Assembly (NCBI RefSeq): GCF_002224675.1
Contig: NZ_NMPZ01000009.1
Coordinates: 88,269-152,268 of the forward strand
Reading direction: 5' to 3'
DNA from: Segatella copri
GTDB taxonomy: Bacteria > Bacteroidota > Bacteroidia > Bacteroidales > Bacteroidaceae
Length of the DNA stretch: 64,000 nt
Position numbers and translations under genes: made by a program
Shown: positions 17,885 through 26,510 of the stretch, in pieces
Layout of the letters: each line of letters starts with the position of its first letter
How positions within the stretch are numbered: position 1 is the first letter of the stretch
Notes under the pieces: model-generated
What the model saw: the letters and a program-made list of their open reading frames with translations, nothing else
Told to the model about the DNA's origin: nothing
The model's database searches: none

Positions 17885-18049
17885 TTATTTTCCAAATAAT
17901 GCCTTCAGAACCATCTTACCGATTTTTCTTTCCAATCCTGCCTTTGAGGTTGGAATACCTGTCTCACGAGCAAACTTTTGTTTTGCTTGCGTGATACCTA
18001 AAGCCCGATTTAAGGAGAATGACACTCCTGGTATTTTAAACTTAGACAT
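17885..18049 (-). CDS. 54-residue basic protein upstream of glycohydrolase
   Basis: A short reading frame beginning MSKFKIPGVSFSLNRALGIT and ending in KMVLKALFGK. It is rich in Lys, with a conserved-looking GIPTSKAGLERKIGK segment and no membrane segment or cysteines. Its stop lies 2 nt from the start of the glycohydrolase gene, and an ATG follows a modest purine-rich site. I recognise no family. Strong coupling suggests a partner, a substrate or a small regulator of the hydrolase. It could also be an independent short gene. Confidence 0.6.
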   Translation of the reverse strand: MSKFKIPGVSFSLNRALGITQAKQKFARETGIPTSKAGLERKIGKMVLKALFGK

Positions 18050-18074
18050 ATCTTTATAAATTTTAGAAATTGAT

Positions 18075-18116
18075 AAAAAAGAGTTGCGCCTTCTATCTTA
18101 AAGAATAACGCAACTC
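18075..18116 (-). terminator. hairpin terminator after P-type ATPase
   Basis: On the minus strand, GAGTTGCG/CGCAACTC arms are followed by TTTTTT. This separates the calcium-type ATPase gene from the 54-residue gene and glycohydrolases, though some read-through is possible because no strong promoter is visible between them. Confidence 0.7.
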
Positions 18117-18129
18117 CTTCTATTTTATT

Positions 18130-20979
18130 TTAGATTTTCTTTAGCAAACTCCAAATTTCACGAATCCAAAGTACAAGTGAAGAACCAACGATGATGATTA
18201 CCCAATCCTCAAACTTCAGACCAGTTACATTGAAGAAATTCTGCAAACCAGGAATCTCTACCATAGCAATCTGACCAGCCAAAATGATAGCTGCAATAAT
18301 CAACAAGCCCTTGCATCCCTTGAAATGAAGCGCACTCTTACCTGTCTCAAATGCTCTTGCACAGAAGAGATAGAAGAAGTGAGTCATCACGAAGATGGTG
18401 AAGAATAAGGTCAACTCGTAAGGAGTAAGACCATCAGATGCACCTAACTGAACGTTGAGTAAATCTGTTAACTGCGTAATATTCGAATGCTCAAAGACAT
18501 AAAGTAATACAAGCAGCAACACAAAGAAGAATCCACCTACGCCCAAGATGTTCTGATACATCGCCTTATTCAGGATAAAGGCATTTCTATCTCTTGGCTT
18601 ATCTTTCATCACGCTCTCTGATGGAGGCAAAGATGCCAATGCCATTGCAGCAAAAGTATCCATAATCAAGTTTACCCAAAGCATCTGAGTTACGGTAAGC
18701 GGACTTTCCTCGCCCATAAATGCGCCAAAAAGAACGATAAAGCAAGCAGCCACATTCACAGTCAACTGGAAGAGCAAGAAACGTTGGATATTCTGATAGA
18801 GTGAACGTCCCCACATCACCGCCTTACCAATACTACTAAATGAGTTATCGATAATGGTAATATCAGATGCCTCCTTTGCTACAGAAGTACCATCACCCAT
18901 AGACAAACCAACATGAGCAGCCTTCAAAGCAGGGGCATCGTTGGTTCCGTCACCAGTAACAGCAACGACTTGGTTCTTTCTTTGCAAAGCCTCAACCAAT
19001 CGTTTCTTATCCATAGGACGAGCACGAGAGATTATCTTCAAATCCAAGACTCTCTTATCCAACTCTTCATCAGAAAGAGCAGCAAACTCTGGACCAGTAA
19101 TAATATTCTTATCACCATCCTTTGCTGTCCACAGACCAATTTGGCGACCGATTTCCTTAGCTGTACCAGGAGTATCACCAGTAACAATCTTCACATTGAT
19201 ACCGGCATTCATACATTCTGCAACGGCTGCAGGAACATCCTGACGAACAGGGTCGCTGATAGCCACAACACCCATAAAGGTCAAATTATCAGCCACAACC
19301 TTACCATCCTTGAATACGTCAGTCTTACTATCAATTATTTGATAAGCGAAGCCTAGGGTACGCATAGCTTGGTTCTGATACTCAACCAACTGATTCTCAA
19401 TATCGGTTTTAGAAACATTGTTCTCGATATTCTTGCACAAACCACTTACAATTTCAGGAGCACCCTTGACATAGAGAATTGTCTTGCCTTCAAACAAGGA
19501 AGACTTAACAATTGTTGCCATATACTTACGCTCTGTAGAAAAAGGCAACTCCTCCAAAACCTCAGCAGACTCACGTAGATTCAGATAATCAACGCCAGCC
19601 TTCTTGAGCCAAAGAAGCAAAGCGCCCTCCGTAGGATTACCCAATACTTTTACAGCCTCAACATCTGAATAATCCAAAGAAGCAGTTGAATTGACAGCGA
19701 TACCTTCCTCAATCAACAGACTATCCTTATCATTACCCAAACTCAGAGCTGATAGACCATAGAAATTGGTATCATACACTTGCATCTGATTCTGAGTCAA
19801 AGTACCAGTCTTATCGGTACAGATAACAGTCGTAGCACCCATCGTCTCACAAGCATGCATTTTACGAACTAAGTTGTTGGTCTTCATCATTCGAGTCATA
19901 CTATAAGCCAAGCTCAGAGTAACAGCCATTGGCAAACCTTCTGGTACAGCCACAACGACAAGAGTCACAGCAATCATCAAGGTATCCAACGTGTATGTAA
20001 TCAACTTAGCAATTTGTTCACCTGGCATCAAAGTATCATGGAAATAGACTACCATACCCATCAATATCACGAAATAGCCAATGATTGATGGAACAACAGC
20101 TTTCCAACTCCAGTCATCAAACTTTTTTATAACCATCCAGAAGAAGATGCCTGTAGGAACCGCCAATGTCAAAACAATAGGACTCCAACCGAAGAACACC
20201 ATCAGTTTGAGAACGATAATAAGCGCAGCGAAAATATAACTCAACTTGGTTATCAAGTCTGCTAAACCATCCAACTGCTCATTTAATGGAGTACGAACAC
20301 TATCATCTATCTGGGCAGCCTCAAAGACTTTACCATTTTCCGTTTTGTCGCCAACTGCCAAAACTTTGAAGATACCATGACCTTCCATCACCTTTGTTCC
20401 GCGCATCACATGGTTAGAAGGAAATGTTGCATCCTTATCAAACTCCTGTTCATGAATCGTCTTATGACAAATAGGCTCACCTGTCAAAGATGACTCATCA
20501 ACATTCAAGGTAATCGCCTCTAAAAGTTCACCATCAGCAGGAATCTCCTCACCTGTATTTAACACGACAATATCACCAACAACGACATCTTTCTTCTTGA
20601 TAGAAGTTGTGTTTCCATTTCGGATTACCTCTACCATTTCGTCATCATTGACTTGGTTGAGAACCGAGAACTGCTTATCAGCCTTTAACTCAAAGATAAA
20701 GGCGATACCAGTGGCAAGCAAGATAGCCACAAAAATACCAACTGGCTCAAAGAATGTCTCTGCACCTTCATGCAATCCCCAGAACTCATAGCAAGAAATG
20801 CCGATAGACAACACTCCGGCTATCAGCAAAATGATAATCAGAGGGTCGCCAAACTTCTCTAGGAATTGTTTCCATAAAGGTTCTTTCTCTGGTGGTGTCA
20901 AGATATTGGCACCATGTTTACTACGGCTTTCGAGCACTTCGGCATCGGTCAAGCCTGTGTAATGATGTTTTTGTTCCAT
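18130..20979 (-). CDS. calcium-type P-type ATPase (PMCA/SERCA-like)
   Basis: About 949 residues from the ATG at 20979 (MEQKHHYTGLTDAEVLESR); the longer frame to 21030 lacks a good start context. Domain order: cation-ATPase N-terminal region, actuator domain with LTGEP, membrane helix with PEGLPMAVTLSLAYSM (calcium-site type), phosphorylation motif DKTGTLTQNQ near residue 387, nucleotide-binding domain with KGAPE, hinge GDGTNDAPAL, and C-terminal cation-ATPase helices. It exports calcium or a similar divalent ion using ATP. It is 13 nt downstream of the TPR-retropepsin gene and last in the Ter-type cluster before a terminator. Pairing with calcium-binding-type TerD proteins suggests calcium as the shared ion. 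Confidence 0.92.
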   Translation of the reverse strand: MEQKHHYTGLTDAEVLESRSKHGANILTPPEKEPLWKQFLEKFGDPLIIILLIAGVLSIGISCYEFWGLHEGAETFFEPVGIFVAILLATGIAFIFELKADKQFSVLNQVNDDEMVEVIRNGNTTSIKKKDVVVGDIVVLNTGEEIPADGELLEAITLNVDESSLTGEPICHKTIHEQEFDKDATFPSNHVMRGTKVMEGHGIFKVLAVGDKTENGKVFEAAQIDDSVRTPLNEQLDGLADLITKLSYIFAALIIVLKLMVFFGWSPIVLTLAVPTGIFFWMVIKKFDDWSWKAVVPSIIGYFVILMGMVVYFHDTLMPGEQIAKLITYTLDTLMIAVTLVVVAVPEGLPMAVTLSLAYSMTRMMKTNNLVRKMHACETMGATTVICTDKTGTLTQNQMQVYDTNFYGLSALSLGNDKDSLLIEEGIAVNSTASLDYSDVEAVKVLGNPTEGALLLWLKKAGVDYLNLRESAEVLEELPFSTERKYMATIVKSSLFEGKTILYVKGAPEIVSGLCKNIENNVSKTDIENQLVEYQNQAMRTLGFAYQIIDSKTDVFKDGKVVADNLTFMGVVAISDPVRQDVPAAVAECMNAGINVKIVTGDTPGTAKEIGRQIGLWTAKDGDKNIITGPEFAALSDEELDKRVLDLKIISRARPMDKKRLVEALQRKNQVVAVTGDGTNDAPALKAAHVGLSMGDGTSVAKEASDITIIDNSFSSIGKAVMWGRSLYQNIQRFLLFQLTVNVAACFIVLFGAFMGEESPLTVTQMLWVNLIMDTFAAMALASLPPSESVMKDKPRDRNAFILNKAMYQNILGVGGFFFVLLLVLLYVFEHSNITQLTDLLNVQLGASDGLTPYELTLFFTIFVMTHFFYLFCARAFETGKSALHFKGCKGLLIIAAIILAGQIAMVEIPGLQNFFNVTGLKFEDWVIIIVGSSLVLWIREIWSLLKKI

Positions 20980-20992
20980 AATATAATTGTAT

Positions 20993-23032
20993 TTAATTGA
21001 TTTTTTGCTTATGTGTAATACGCAACACATTCTTCGTATTGTCTATTTCTATCTTTCCCAATTTACTCAGAACACTTTGTCCTAGAAGCAAAGGAGCAGC
21101 CTGATTGCGAACAACAGATGCCTTGATGTTATTCAGATGTAAAGAACCGAGTTTTACATCTTTCAAATTGATAACCGTACCTTCAGTTATGTTTCCATCA
21201 GCAGTCTGATAGTTCTGTTTCCCGATAATGTCTGAAGAAGACAAGAAGTCGTTCTTTGCCATAAACGTGGCCTCAACAGAAGAAATAGAAACATCAGTAG
21301 CACCAGTATCAAAGATGAAATGCAAAGGCAAGCCGTTGATAGCACACTTCACCTTGCAAACACCACCCTCTTTGGTAAATGGAATCTCTTCTACTTTCAA
21401 TTCGTATGCTGAATCATCCCCATCTGCATCAGCGACTATCTCCAGCAGATGCTTCTCTTCATACTCTTTCATTAAGACCTTAAATTCTTCAGTATTGCGT
21501 ATATTATTCAAATCTCGATCGCGCTTAATGTGAGCAAAACATCTATAACCATCCTCCAAAGACTGGCGAAGATACGAAAGAGCTTTTTCTTTCTCTCCCA
21601 TTACAGAGTAAAGACATGCAGCATCATAACAATTACCCTTTTTATCTTTATCAAGTATTGTATTCAAAATCTCTATAGCTTTATCTTTCTGTCCCAAGTA
21701 ATAATAAGCATAAAAAGAGCATTCAGCTTCTTCTGGTATAGAATCCAAACGAACAACTTGCTTGAAATCAGACTCAGCCTTAGCATTTTCACCTTTCAAA
21801 CGATATAGAACACCCCTATTCAAATACGCATAAGCCACATTTGGCTGCAAGGTAATTGCCATGGTATAGTCTTCAATAGCTTCTTCAACATTACCAGAAT
21901 GGTCTTCAAACCAACCTCTTCTATAATAGCCTTCTGCCATATCAGGATTATTTGCGATATATTCCCCCATTACCCTTATGGCTTCCTTTGAACGCCCTGC
22001 ATTATCAAGAATATTTGCCTTTTGATACAAATAATCTGATTTTACTGAATCCAAAGCAATCGCTTGGTCGCAATATTCCAAAGCCTTGTCATAATCACCC
22101 AATTCATCATAACAACTTGATATGTGACTTGCTGTTATGATATTAGATTCTTTCTCCAAAGATTCCTTGTAGTATGCAATAGCCTTGTTATACTTAGCAG
22201 CTCTTTCATACACTACACCCAAATCATAGGCCCAACTTTGCTCATTTGGCTCTTTTATTTTTTGAGCCTTTAGTTTTGCCACTGTTTGTTCAAATGCAGA
22301 ATCAGCTAACTCTTGCAATTCATAAAAGGCTTTTCTATCTTTATCTATACCCAATGCCGTTATCACATCATCAATTGCCTCGTTATATTTCTTCAATCCG
22401 ATATAGCTCTCTGCACGGAAAGAATACGCTGAAGAGTAGTTCTGGTCCAACTTTACAACGTAATCAAATTGCTTGATGGCATCCCCATATCGTTTCTGGG
22501 CATTTGCATTTCTGCCGATACCCATATAGCCCATCACGTCACCAGCTTTCAAAGAAATCATCTTTTGATAATCCTTATCTGCCAAATCATATTTTTCTTG
22601 CTCATAATACACTTGTGCCCTTTGATTATAAAGACGGTCATCATCTGGCATAACATTTATCGCCTGGCTATAATCTTTTAAAGCTTGTATGGTATCTTCC
22701 AAGTTTAAATATACTTGAGCTCTAGTACCATAAGCAAAAGCCTTATACTCCTTATCCTTGGATGGAATTTTCTTCACTGCAACGTTGGCAGCCGTCAAAG
22801 CTCGTCCAAACTCTTCGTTATAATTTCTCACCAAAGCTATCCATGCAAAGGCATAGCCATTGTCAGGATGTTCATTGATTTCCTTGTTCAGGTAATCGAG
22901 AGCTTCCTCTGCATTATTGTTATTGATAGCTTCTACCCCCCGACTATAATTATAGCTATCAGGTCGTTTGATGTTATCAGCCAACATGGCTGATGAACAC
23001 AACACTAAAATTGATAAGATAAATTGTCTCAT
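20993..23032 (-). CDS. TPR protein with C-terminal retropepsin-like aspartyl protease domain
   Basis: A 679-residue exported protein. A signal peptide (MRQFILSILVLCSSAMLA) is followed by about 12 tetratricopeptide repeats to residue ~520 (for example YNQRAQVYYEQEKYDLADKD). The C-terminal 150 residues form a single retropepsin-like domain with FDTGATDVSIS, the DTG catalytic motif, and LLLGQSVLSKLGKIEID near the end. Half-size domains like this act as dimers in known families. TPRs bind partner proteins, so this is probably an envelope protease recruited by its repeats. It is 5 nt from the upstream gene and 13 nt from the P-type ATPase, within one operon. Confidence 0.88.
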   Translation of the reverse strand: MRQFILSILVLCSSAMLADNIKRPDSYNYSRGVEAINNNNAEEALDYLNKEINEHPDNGYAFAWIALVRNYNEEFGRALTAANVAVKKIPSKDKEYKAFAYGTRAQVYLNLEDTIQALKDYSQAINVMPDDDRLYNQRAQVYYEQEKYDLADKDYQKMISLKAGDVMGYMGIGRNANAQKRYGDAIKQFDYVVKLDQNYSSAYSFRAESYIGLKKYNEAIDDVITALGIDKDRKAFYELQELADSAFEQTVAKLKAQKIKEPNEQSWAYDLGVVYERAAKYNKAIAYYKESLEKESNIITASHISSCYDELGDYDKALEYCDQAIALDSVKSDYLYQKANILDNAGRSKEAIRVMGEYIANNPDMAEGYYRRGWFEDHSGNVEEAIEDYTMAITLQPNVAYAYLNRGVLYRLKGENAKAESDFKQVVRLDSIPEEAECSFYAYYYLGQKDKAIEILNTILDKDKKGNCYDAACLYSVMGEKEKALSYLRQSLEDGYRCFAHIKRDRDLNNIRNTEEFKVLMKEYEEKHLLEIVADADGDDSAYELKVEEIPFTKEGGVCKVKCAINGLPLHFIFDTGATDVSISSVEATFMAKNDFLSSSDIIGKQNYQTADGNITEGTVINLKDVKLGSLHLNNIKASVVRNQAAPLLLGQSVLSKLGKIEIDNTKNVLRITHKQKIN

Positions 23033-23037
23033 ATCAT

Positions 23038-23661
23038 TTACTCTTTATTAGTTGTCACTTCGTCTTCTCTTCTTAACTTGTCCAACTCTTCTCTAAAGCT
23101 ACGCTGAACATCAAAGAATCCTGCTAGCATCGCCGCAAGATAATTCTCAATATTTGGAATCTGCGGAACCAACAAGCACTGGCGCTTGGTATGAACAGCA
23201 AAATGCTGCCCTTCCAGGTCTATTGAATAGACCATTGTCAAGAAAGAATTGATATTTATCGTATTGATTGCTTTGCGGATATGGCATATATCATCAAGGT
23301 CATCCAAATCGACAGTACCCCACCCAACATCCCATATTCCTATCATCAAACATTCCTTCCAAGTATCTATACGGAAATTTTCTCCTTGATAAGTGAAGTA
23401 CATTGTATATTCATTCTCTTCGTCAAACTGCACTTTGCAGTTCAACTTACGCAAGATTTCTACACACAAGTCTCGTGTACTTATATTTTGGTTCTCTTCC
23501 ATATCATTTTTGTTTAAAGGTAACACTTCTGCACTCACTGACATATTTGGTGCATTAGCAATGCTGTCCATTTCTTTCTCTGCTCTATCTTTCTTATTTT
23601 TGTAATTTAAGAAATAACAGAACAGGACTATTGTAATGAGTATTGATAAAAATTCTATCAT
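23038..23661 (-). CDS. membrane-anchored protein, function unknown
   Basis: A 207-residue protein with one N-terminal transmembrane segment (FLSILITIVLFCYFLNY) and a cytoplasmic or periplasmic domain containing RDLCVEILRKLNCKVQFDEENE. The following alternating beta-strand pattern (FTYQGENFRIDT, CLMIGIWDVGWG) is reminiscent of YbjN-like or type III chaperone-like alpha/beta folds. That resemblance is weak and only structural. It sits between the prohibitin-tail-like protein and the TPR-retropepsin in the same operon. Confidence 0.6.
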   Translation of the reverse strand: MIEFLSILITIVLFCYFLNYKNKKDRAEKEMDSIANAPNMSVSAEVLPLNKNDMEENQNISTRDLCVEILRKLNCKVQFDEENEYTMYFTYQGENFRIDTWKECLMIGIWDVGWGTVDLDDLDDICHIRKAINTININSFLTMVYSIDLEGQHFAVHTKRQCLLVPQIPNIENYLAAMLAGFFDVQRSFREELDKLRREDEVTTNKE

Positions 23662-23698
23662 ATCAAAATATTTTTATTCCGAAATAAAAGACTATTTT

Positions 23699-24133
23699 TT
23701 ATTTACCCACGGCATTACCTTGTCCTAAACTATTCATTCTTGTAGATTCCAAAAGAGGGAGGTTACTTTCTGTCGGAATATAAATGACCGTCTTGTCACT
23801 CAAATCAGACTGCTGACGAACCCAAAGATACTGAATATAGGTTGGGGTTATGCTTCCATTTTCTATTTTAATTGCTTCAGCCGCACCTTTAGCTCTTTCA
23901 ACCTCTGCCTGAGCATTCAGCTTTTCTGCTTCAAGATTAGCACGAGCTTCTTCTATTTTAATCTTACGATTTTGCTCTGCCTTGGCAAACTCAGCCTTTC
24001 CTTCCATTTCTTGTGACCAAACATTATACCATGGACGAACAAAAGCCATTACTACAAAAAAAGCAACTATGCCACCAATGACTTTTACCACCAACTTGAC
24101 AAGAGATGGAGTTATATTGTAATTTGCACCCAT
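23699..24133 (-). CDS. membrane protein resembling an SPFH/prohibitin C-terminal tail
   Basis: A 144-residue protein with one membrane segment (LVVKVIGGIVAFFVVMAFV), a charged Ala/Glu-rich coiled coil (EARANLEAEKLNAQAEVERA), then ITPTYIQYLWVRQQSDLSDK and TVIYIPTESNLPLL. The coiled coil and the tail resemble the end of prohibitin/SPFH proteins, but the SPFH domain itself is missing. Full-length SPFH proteins form membrane cages and often bind proteases. This may be a minimal anchor or partner within the cluster's envelope module. It lies 17 nt after the lipoprotein gene. Confidence 0.6.
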   Translation of the reverse strand: MGANYNITPSLVKLVVKVIGGIVAFFVVMAFVRPWYNVWSQEMEGKAEFAKAEQNRKIKIEEARANLEAEKLNAQAEVERAKGAAEAIKIENGSITPTYIQYLWVRQQSDLSDKTVIYIPTESNLPLLESTRMNSLGQGNAVGK

Positions 24134-24150
24134 TTTGTTTCTATTTTTTA

Positions 24151-24708
24151 TCAGAAAACTTCATTTTCACTACTCTGCATTGTACTAAAGTTACCATTCT
24201 GTTGAGGTATCAACTCATAGTTAAGCCCTTGATAATCCAAAGTAACTTGCGAATCCTTAGAGAAAGACTCATTAGCTACAAAACCACCAGTATTTCCTCC
24301 TGCCATTTTTTTATTTGGATTCCAACCTCTTCCTCCATAAAAGAACACCTGATAAGTCCCATTAGGAATAGAAAACTCATAAGAATCTCCGGCTAAGAGA
24401 TAAGCATTTCGAACAATATTCCCATTATGCTTAATGATTACGACCACGTCACATTCAGAATTTACAGAAGTAGAAACTGTTATTGTAGAGGAACTACCAT
24501 ACAAACTTGCATTATCATAAGGTACAGCACCCGTTTGCAAATGATTATCGATGTAAGGATTTTCCTCAACTGTAGATGTTACTGTAGATGAAGACCTATA
24601 AGCATCTTCATAATTACGGTTATTGGGATTTGGTTTTGTCACATTGCCACAAGAGCTAAACAAAGTAGAAACCAATATCAAACCCAAAGTCATTTTTCTT
24701 AAATACAT
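24151..24708 (-). CDS. lipoprotein, function unknown
   Basis: A 185-residue protein with signal and lipobox (LVSTLFSSCGN). A Ser/Thr-rich segment (SSSTVTSTVEEN) is followed by a beta-rich domain with SSSTITVSTSVNSECDVVVI and GTYQVFFYGGRGWNPNKK. No catalytic motif is recognised. It lies between DUF4407 and the prohibitin-tail-like protein, so it likely provides the outer-envelope component of the module. Confidence 0.65.
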   Translation of the reverse strand: MYLRKMTLGLILVSTLFSSCGNVTKPNPNNRNYEDAYRSSSTVTSTVEENPYIDNHLQTGAVPYDNASLYGSSSTITVSTSVNSECDVVVIIKHNGNIVRNAYLLAGDSYEFSIPNGTYQVFFYGGRGWNPNKKMAGGNTGGFVANESFSKDSQVTLDYQGLNYELIPQQNGNFSTMQSSENEVF

Positions 24709-24725
24709 ATTTCTATTTTTACTTA

Positions 24726-25703
24726 TTAAACATTTATTTTAGTCTGCACTCTGTTGAAAGCCATATTAAATTGAGCCATTCTAACTTTCTCTGCCCCTAC
24801 GATGGCCATTTCATAGTCACATTCTTTATCTCCCATTTTGCTTGCTACGACAAAGAGTTCCAAGCTCATTAGCAATACGAAGAACACTGCATAAAATGCA
24901 CCTGCAACTTTTCGGGTTGTTATGATAGAGACCATCGCTTCCAATTCCTCCAAGAATCCCACATTAGCCTGACATTCCTTTCGAGTATATTCTTCCATAG
25001 TCAACTTTTTCTGTGTCAATTCTCTTTCTTGCAAATCCAATTGCTTGATTTTTTCATTGTTAGCCATAACAATAGCTTGTTTTGGATTAGCAACCTGATT
25101 GGTTGTCACAGAAGGATTATTCACCGTTTTAATTTTTCCATTCACGACCAGCTTTTCTTGGCTATTCGTCACCGACTTCTGAAGAATCCAAGGATGAGCA
25201 TTTATATCCGCCTGCATTTCTGTATTCAACTTATCCAAAGAGTCTTTCTCTGTATGGATGGCATTTAACTTGCTTTCGATAATTACAACTCTCTTTTGAG
25301 TAAGGTCAACTGTCTGTTGCTCTATGGTATCTGCCATTTGCTTGTCTATGTCTTTTCCAAACATAGTCTGGTCAAAAATCGTAGAACCGACCACTGCCAT
25401 CACGATAGCTATCACAAATCTGAAAGTAGCTAACATCTTTGTTGGATGTATTGCCAATAATATCTGTCGTTCTATCATTACAATGATTGTCACAAAGACC
25501 AAAGACACCAATGCACAGCCCCAAATAGGAAGACCGATATATCTTTGAGCGAAACAGAAACCAATGATGCTCCATACTATCATCAAAATAAGTAACGCAG
25601 AAGTATATTTACTCAACTGACTTTTACTTGCCTCGGAACACTGTCCCAAAACATTTGCATTCCAACCTGTCAGTTTACAACCAAACTTAATCCACCAACT
25701 CAT
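24726..25703 (-). CDS. DUF4407 domain membrane protein
   Basis: A 325-residue protein with N-terminal transmembrane segments (ALLILMIVWSIIGFCFAQ, WGCALVSLVFVTIIVMIE, FRFVIAIVMAVVGSTIFDQ), a long charged coiled coil (residues ~120-245), and a final segment (VAGAFYAVFFVLLMSLELFVV). This matches DUF4407, a family of unknown function often found near phage-like or envelope-stress genes. It follows the 210-residue gene by 28 nt and precedes the lipoprotein gene by 17 nt. The coiled coil may span the periplasm or oligomerise. Confidence 0.8.
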   Translation of the reverse strand: MSWWIKFGCKLTGWNANVLGQCSEASKSQLSKYTSALLILMIVWSIIGFCFAQRYIGLPIWGCALVSLVFVTIIVMIERQILLAIHPTKMLATFRFVIAIVMAVVGSTIFDQTMFGKDIDKQMADTIEQQTVDLTQKRVVIIESKLNAIHTEKDSLDKLNTEMQADINAHPWILQKSVTNSQEKLVVNGKIKTVNNPSVTTNQVANPKQAIVMANNEKIKQLDLQERELTQKKLTMEEYTRKECQANVGFLEELEAMVSIITTRKVAGAFYAVFFVLLMSLELFVVASKMGDKECDYEMAIVGAEKVRMAQFNMAFNRVQTKINV

Positions 25704-25731
25704 AAGGCATTCATTTTAATAGTTCGACATT

Positions 25732-26364
25732 TTAAGAAGCAATGGCTTGGTTTGCTACGCCAACATTACAGTTTGGCATCTGAGGCATTTTTGCCTTGGC
25801 ATTAGAGCCACTCATTGCTATAGTTGCAATACCTCTCAAGAAGCCACAATCATACGACTGCAATGGAATAGATGCTTCATTGGCATTGTTTCTGAAATCA
25901 GCCTCCAACTTTCTCAACTCTTCTTTGTGAGCATTTATCAACGACATTGTCTTCCCGATTTCAGCAACGGTGGTCAACAAACCTGCAGCATTACAGGTAT
26001 CGATACGAACCAGTAGGTCTTGCTTCATCACATCATAGTTGAGATTGATTTCTCTGAACACCATGAGTATCTTATTACGAATGAGACTCATATTTAAATC
26101 ACGAAAAGCCATGTCACTTTTGACCATAGCATCAGCAAAGCCTTTATCCTCATAATTCTTATGAAGATAACCATAGATAACATCTATAGGCCAACCTGTT
26201 GCATAAGAAACAGTCAAAGACTTATTCTCTCTTGAAGCCTCTTCCTTTACTGGTGCAACACTCTCAACCACCTCCTTTGCTTCAGAAGGTTCTACTACTG
26301 GAAGTGAAACTGTAGCTGCGCTCTCGTTGTCACTTTTCTTGTTAAAGATATTAAAGATACCCAT
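25732..26364 (-). CDS. protein of unknown function, first gene of second cluster transcript
   Basis: A 210-residue soluble protein. A low-complexity Val/Glu/Pro segment at residues ~15-50 (PVVEPSEAKEVVESVAPVKE) is followed by a mostly helical domain (YATGWPIDVIYGYLHKNY, NKILMVFREINLNYDVMKQD). There is no signal peptide or membrane segment. I recognise no family. It is the first gene after the promoter at 26408 and leads DUF4407, the lipoprotein and the others, so it may be the cytoplasmic partner of the envelope module. Confidence 0.6.
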   Translation of the reverse strand: MGIFNIFNKKSDNESAATVSLPVVEPSEAKEVVESVAPVKEEASRENKSLTVSYATGWPIDVIYGYLHKNYEDKGFADAMVKSDMAFRDLNMSLIRNKILMVFREINLNYDVMKQDLLVRIDTCNAAGLLTTVAEIGKTMSLINAHKEELRKLEADFRNNANEASIPLQSYDCGFLRGIATIAMSGSNAKAKMPQMPNCNVGVANQAIAS

Positions 26365-26407
26365 AATCTCTTGAATTTTTAATTGTTATTATTTTTATTT
26401 TCTGGTG

Positions 26408-26415
26408 CAAAGGTA
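26408..26415 (-). promoter_or_regulatory. -7 element of the downstream cluster transcript
   Basis: TACCTTTG on the minus strand, 43 nt before the start at 26364, in the only sizeable gap (146 nt) between PrsW and the next genes. The -33 element is weak. It suggests that 26364 to 18130 can be transcribed separately from the TerD-kinase part. Confidence 0.6.
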
Positions 26416-26510
26416 TTGCTTTTCTTTCAACAAGACCGAGAACCCCTAACGTTACACTCACTATACACTCTTTGACACTAACATTTGCATGCAAGGTTAT
26501 AAGTCATTCT

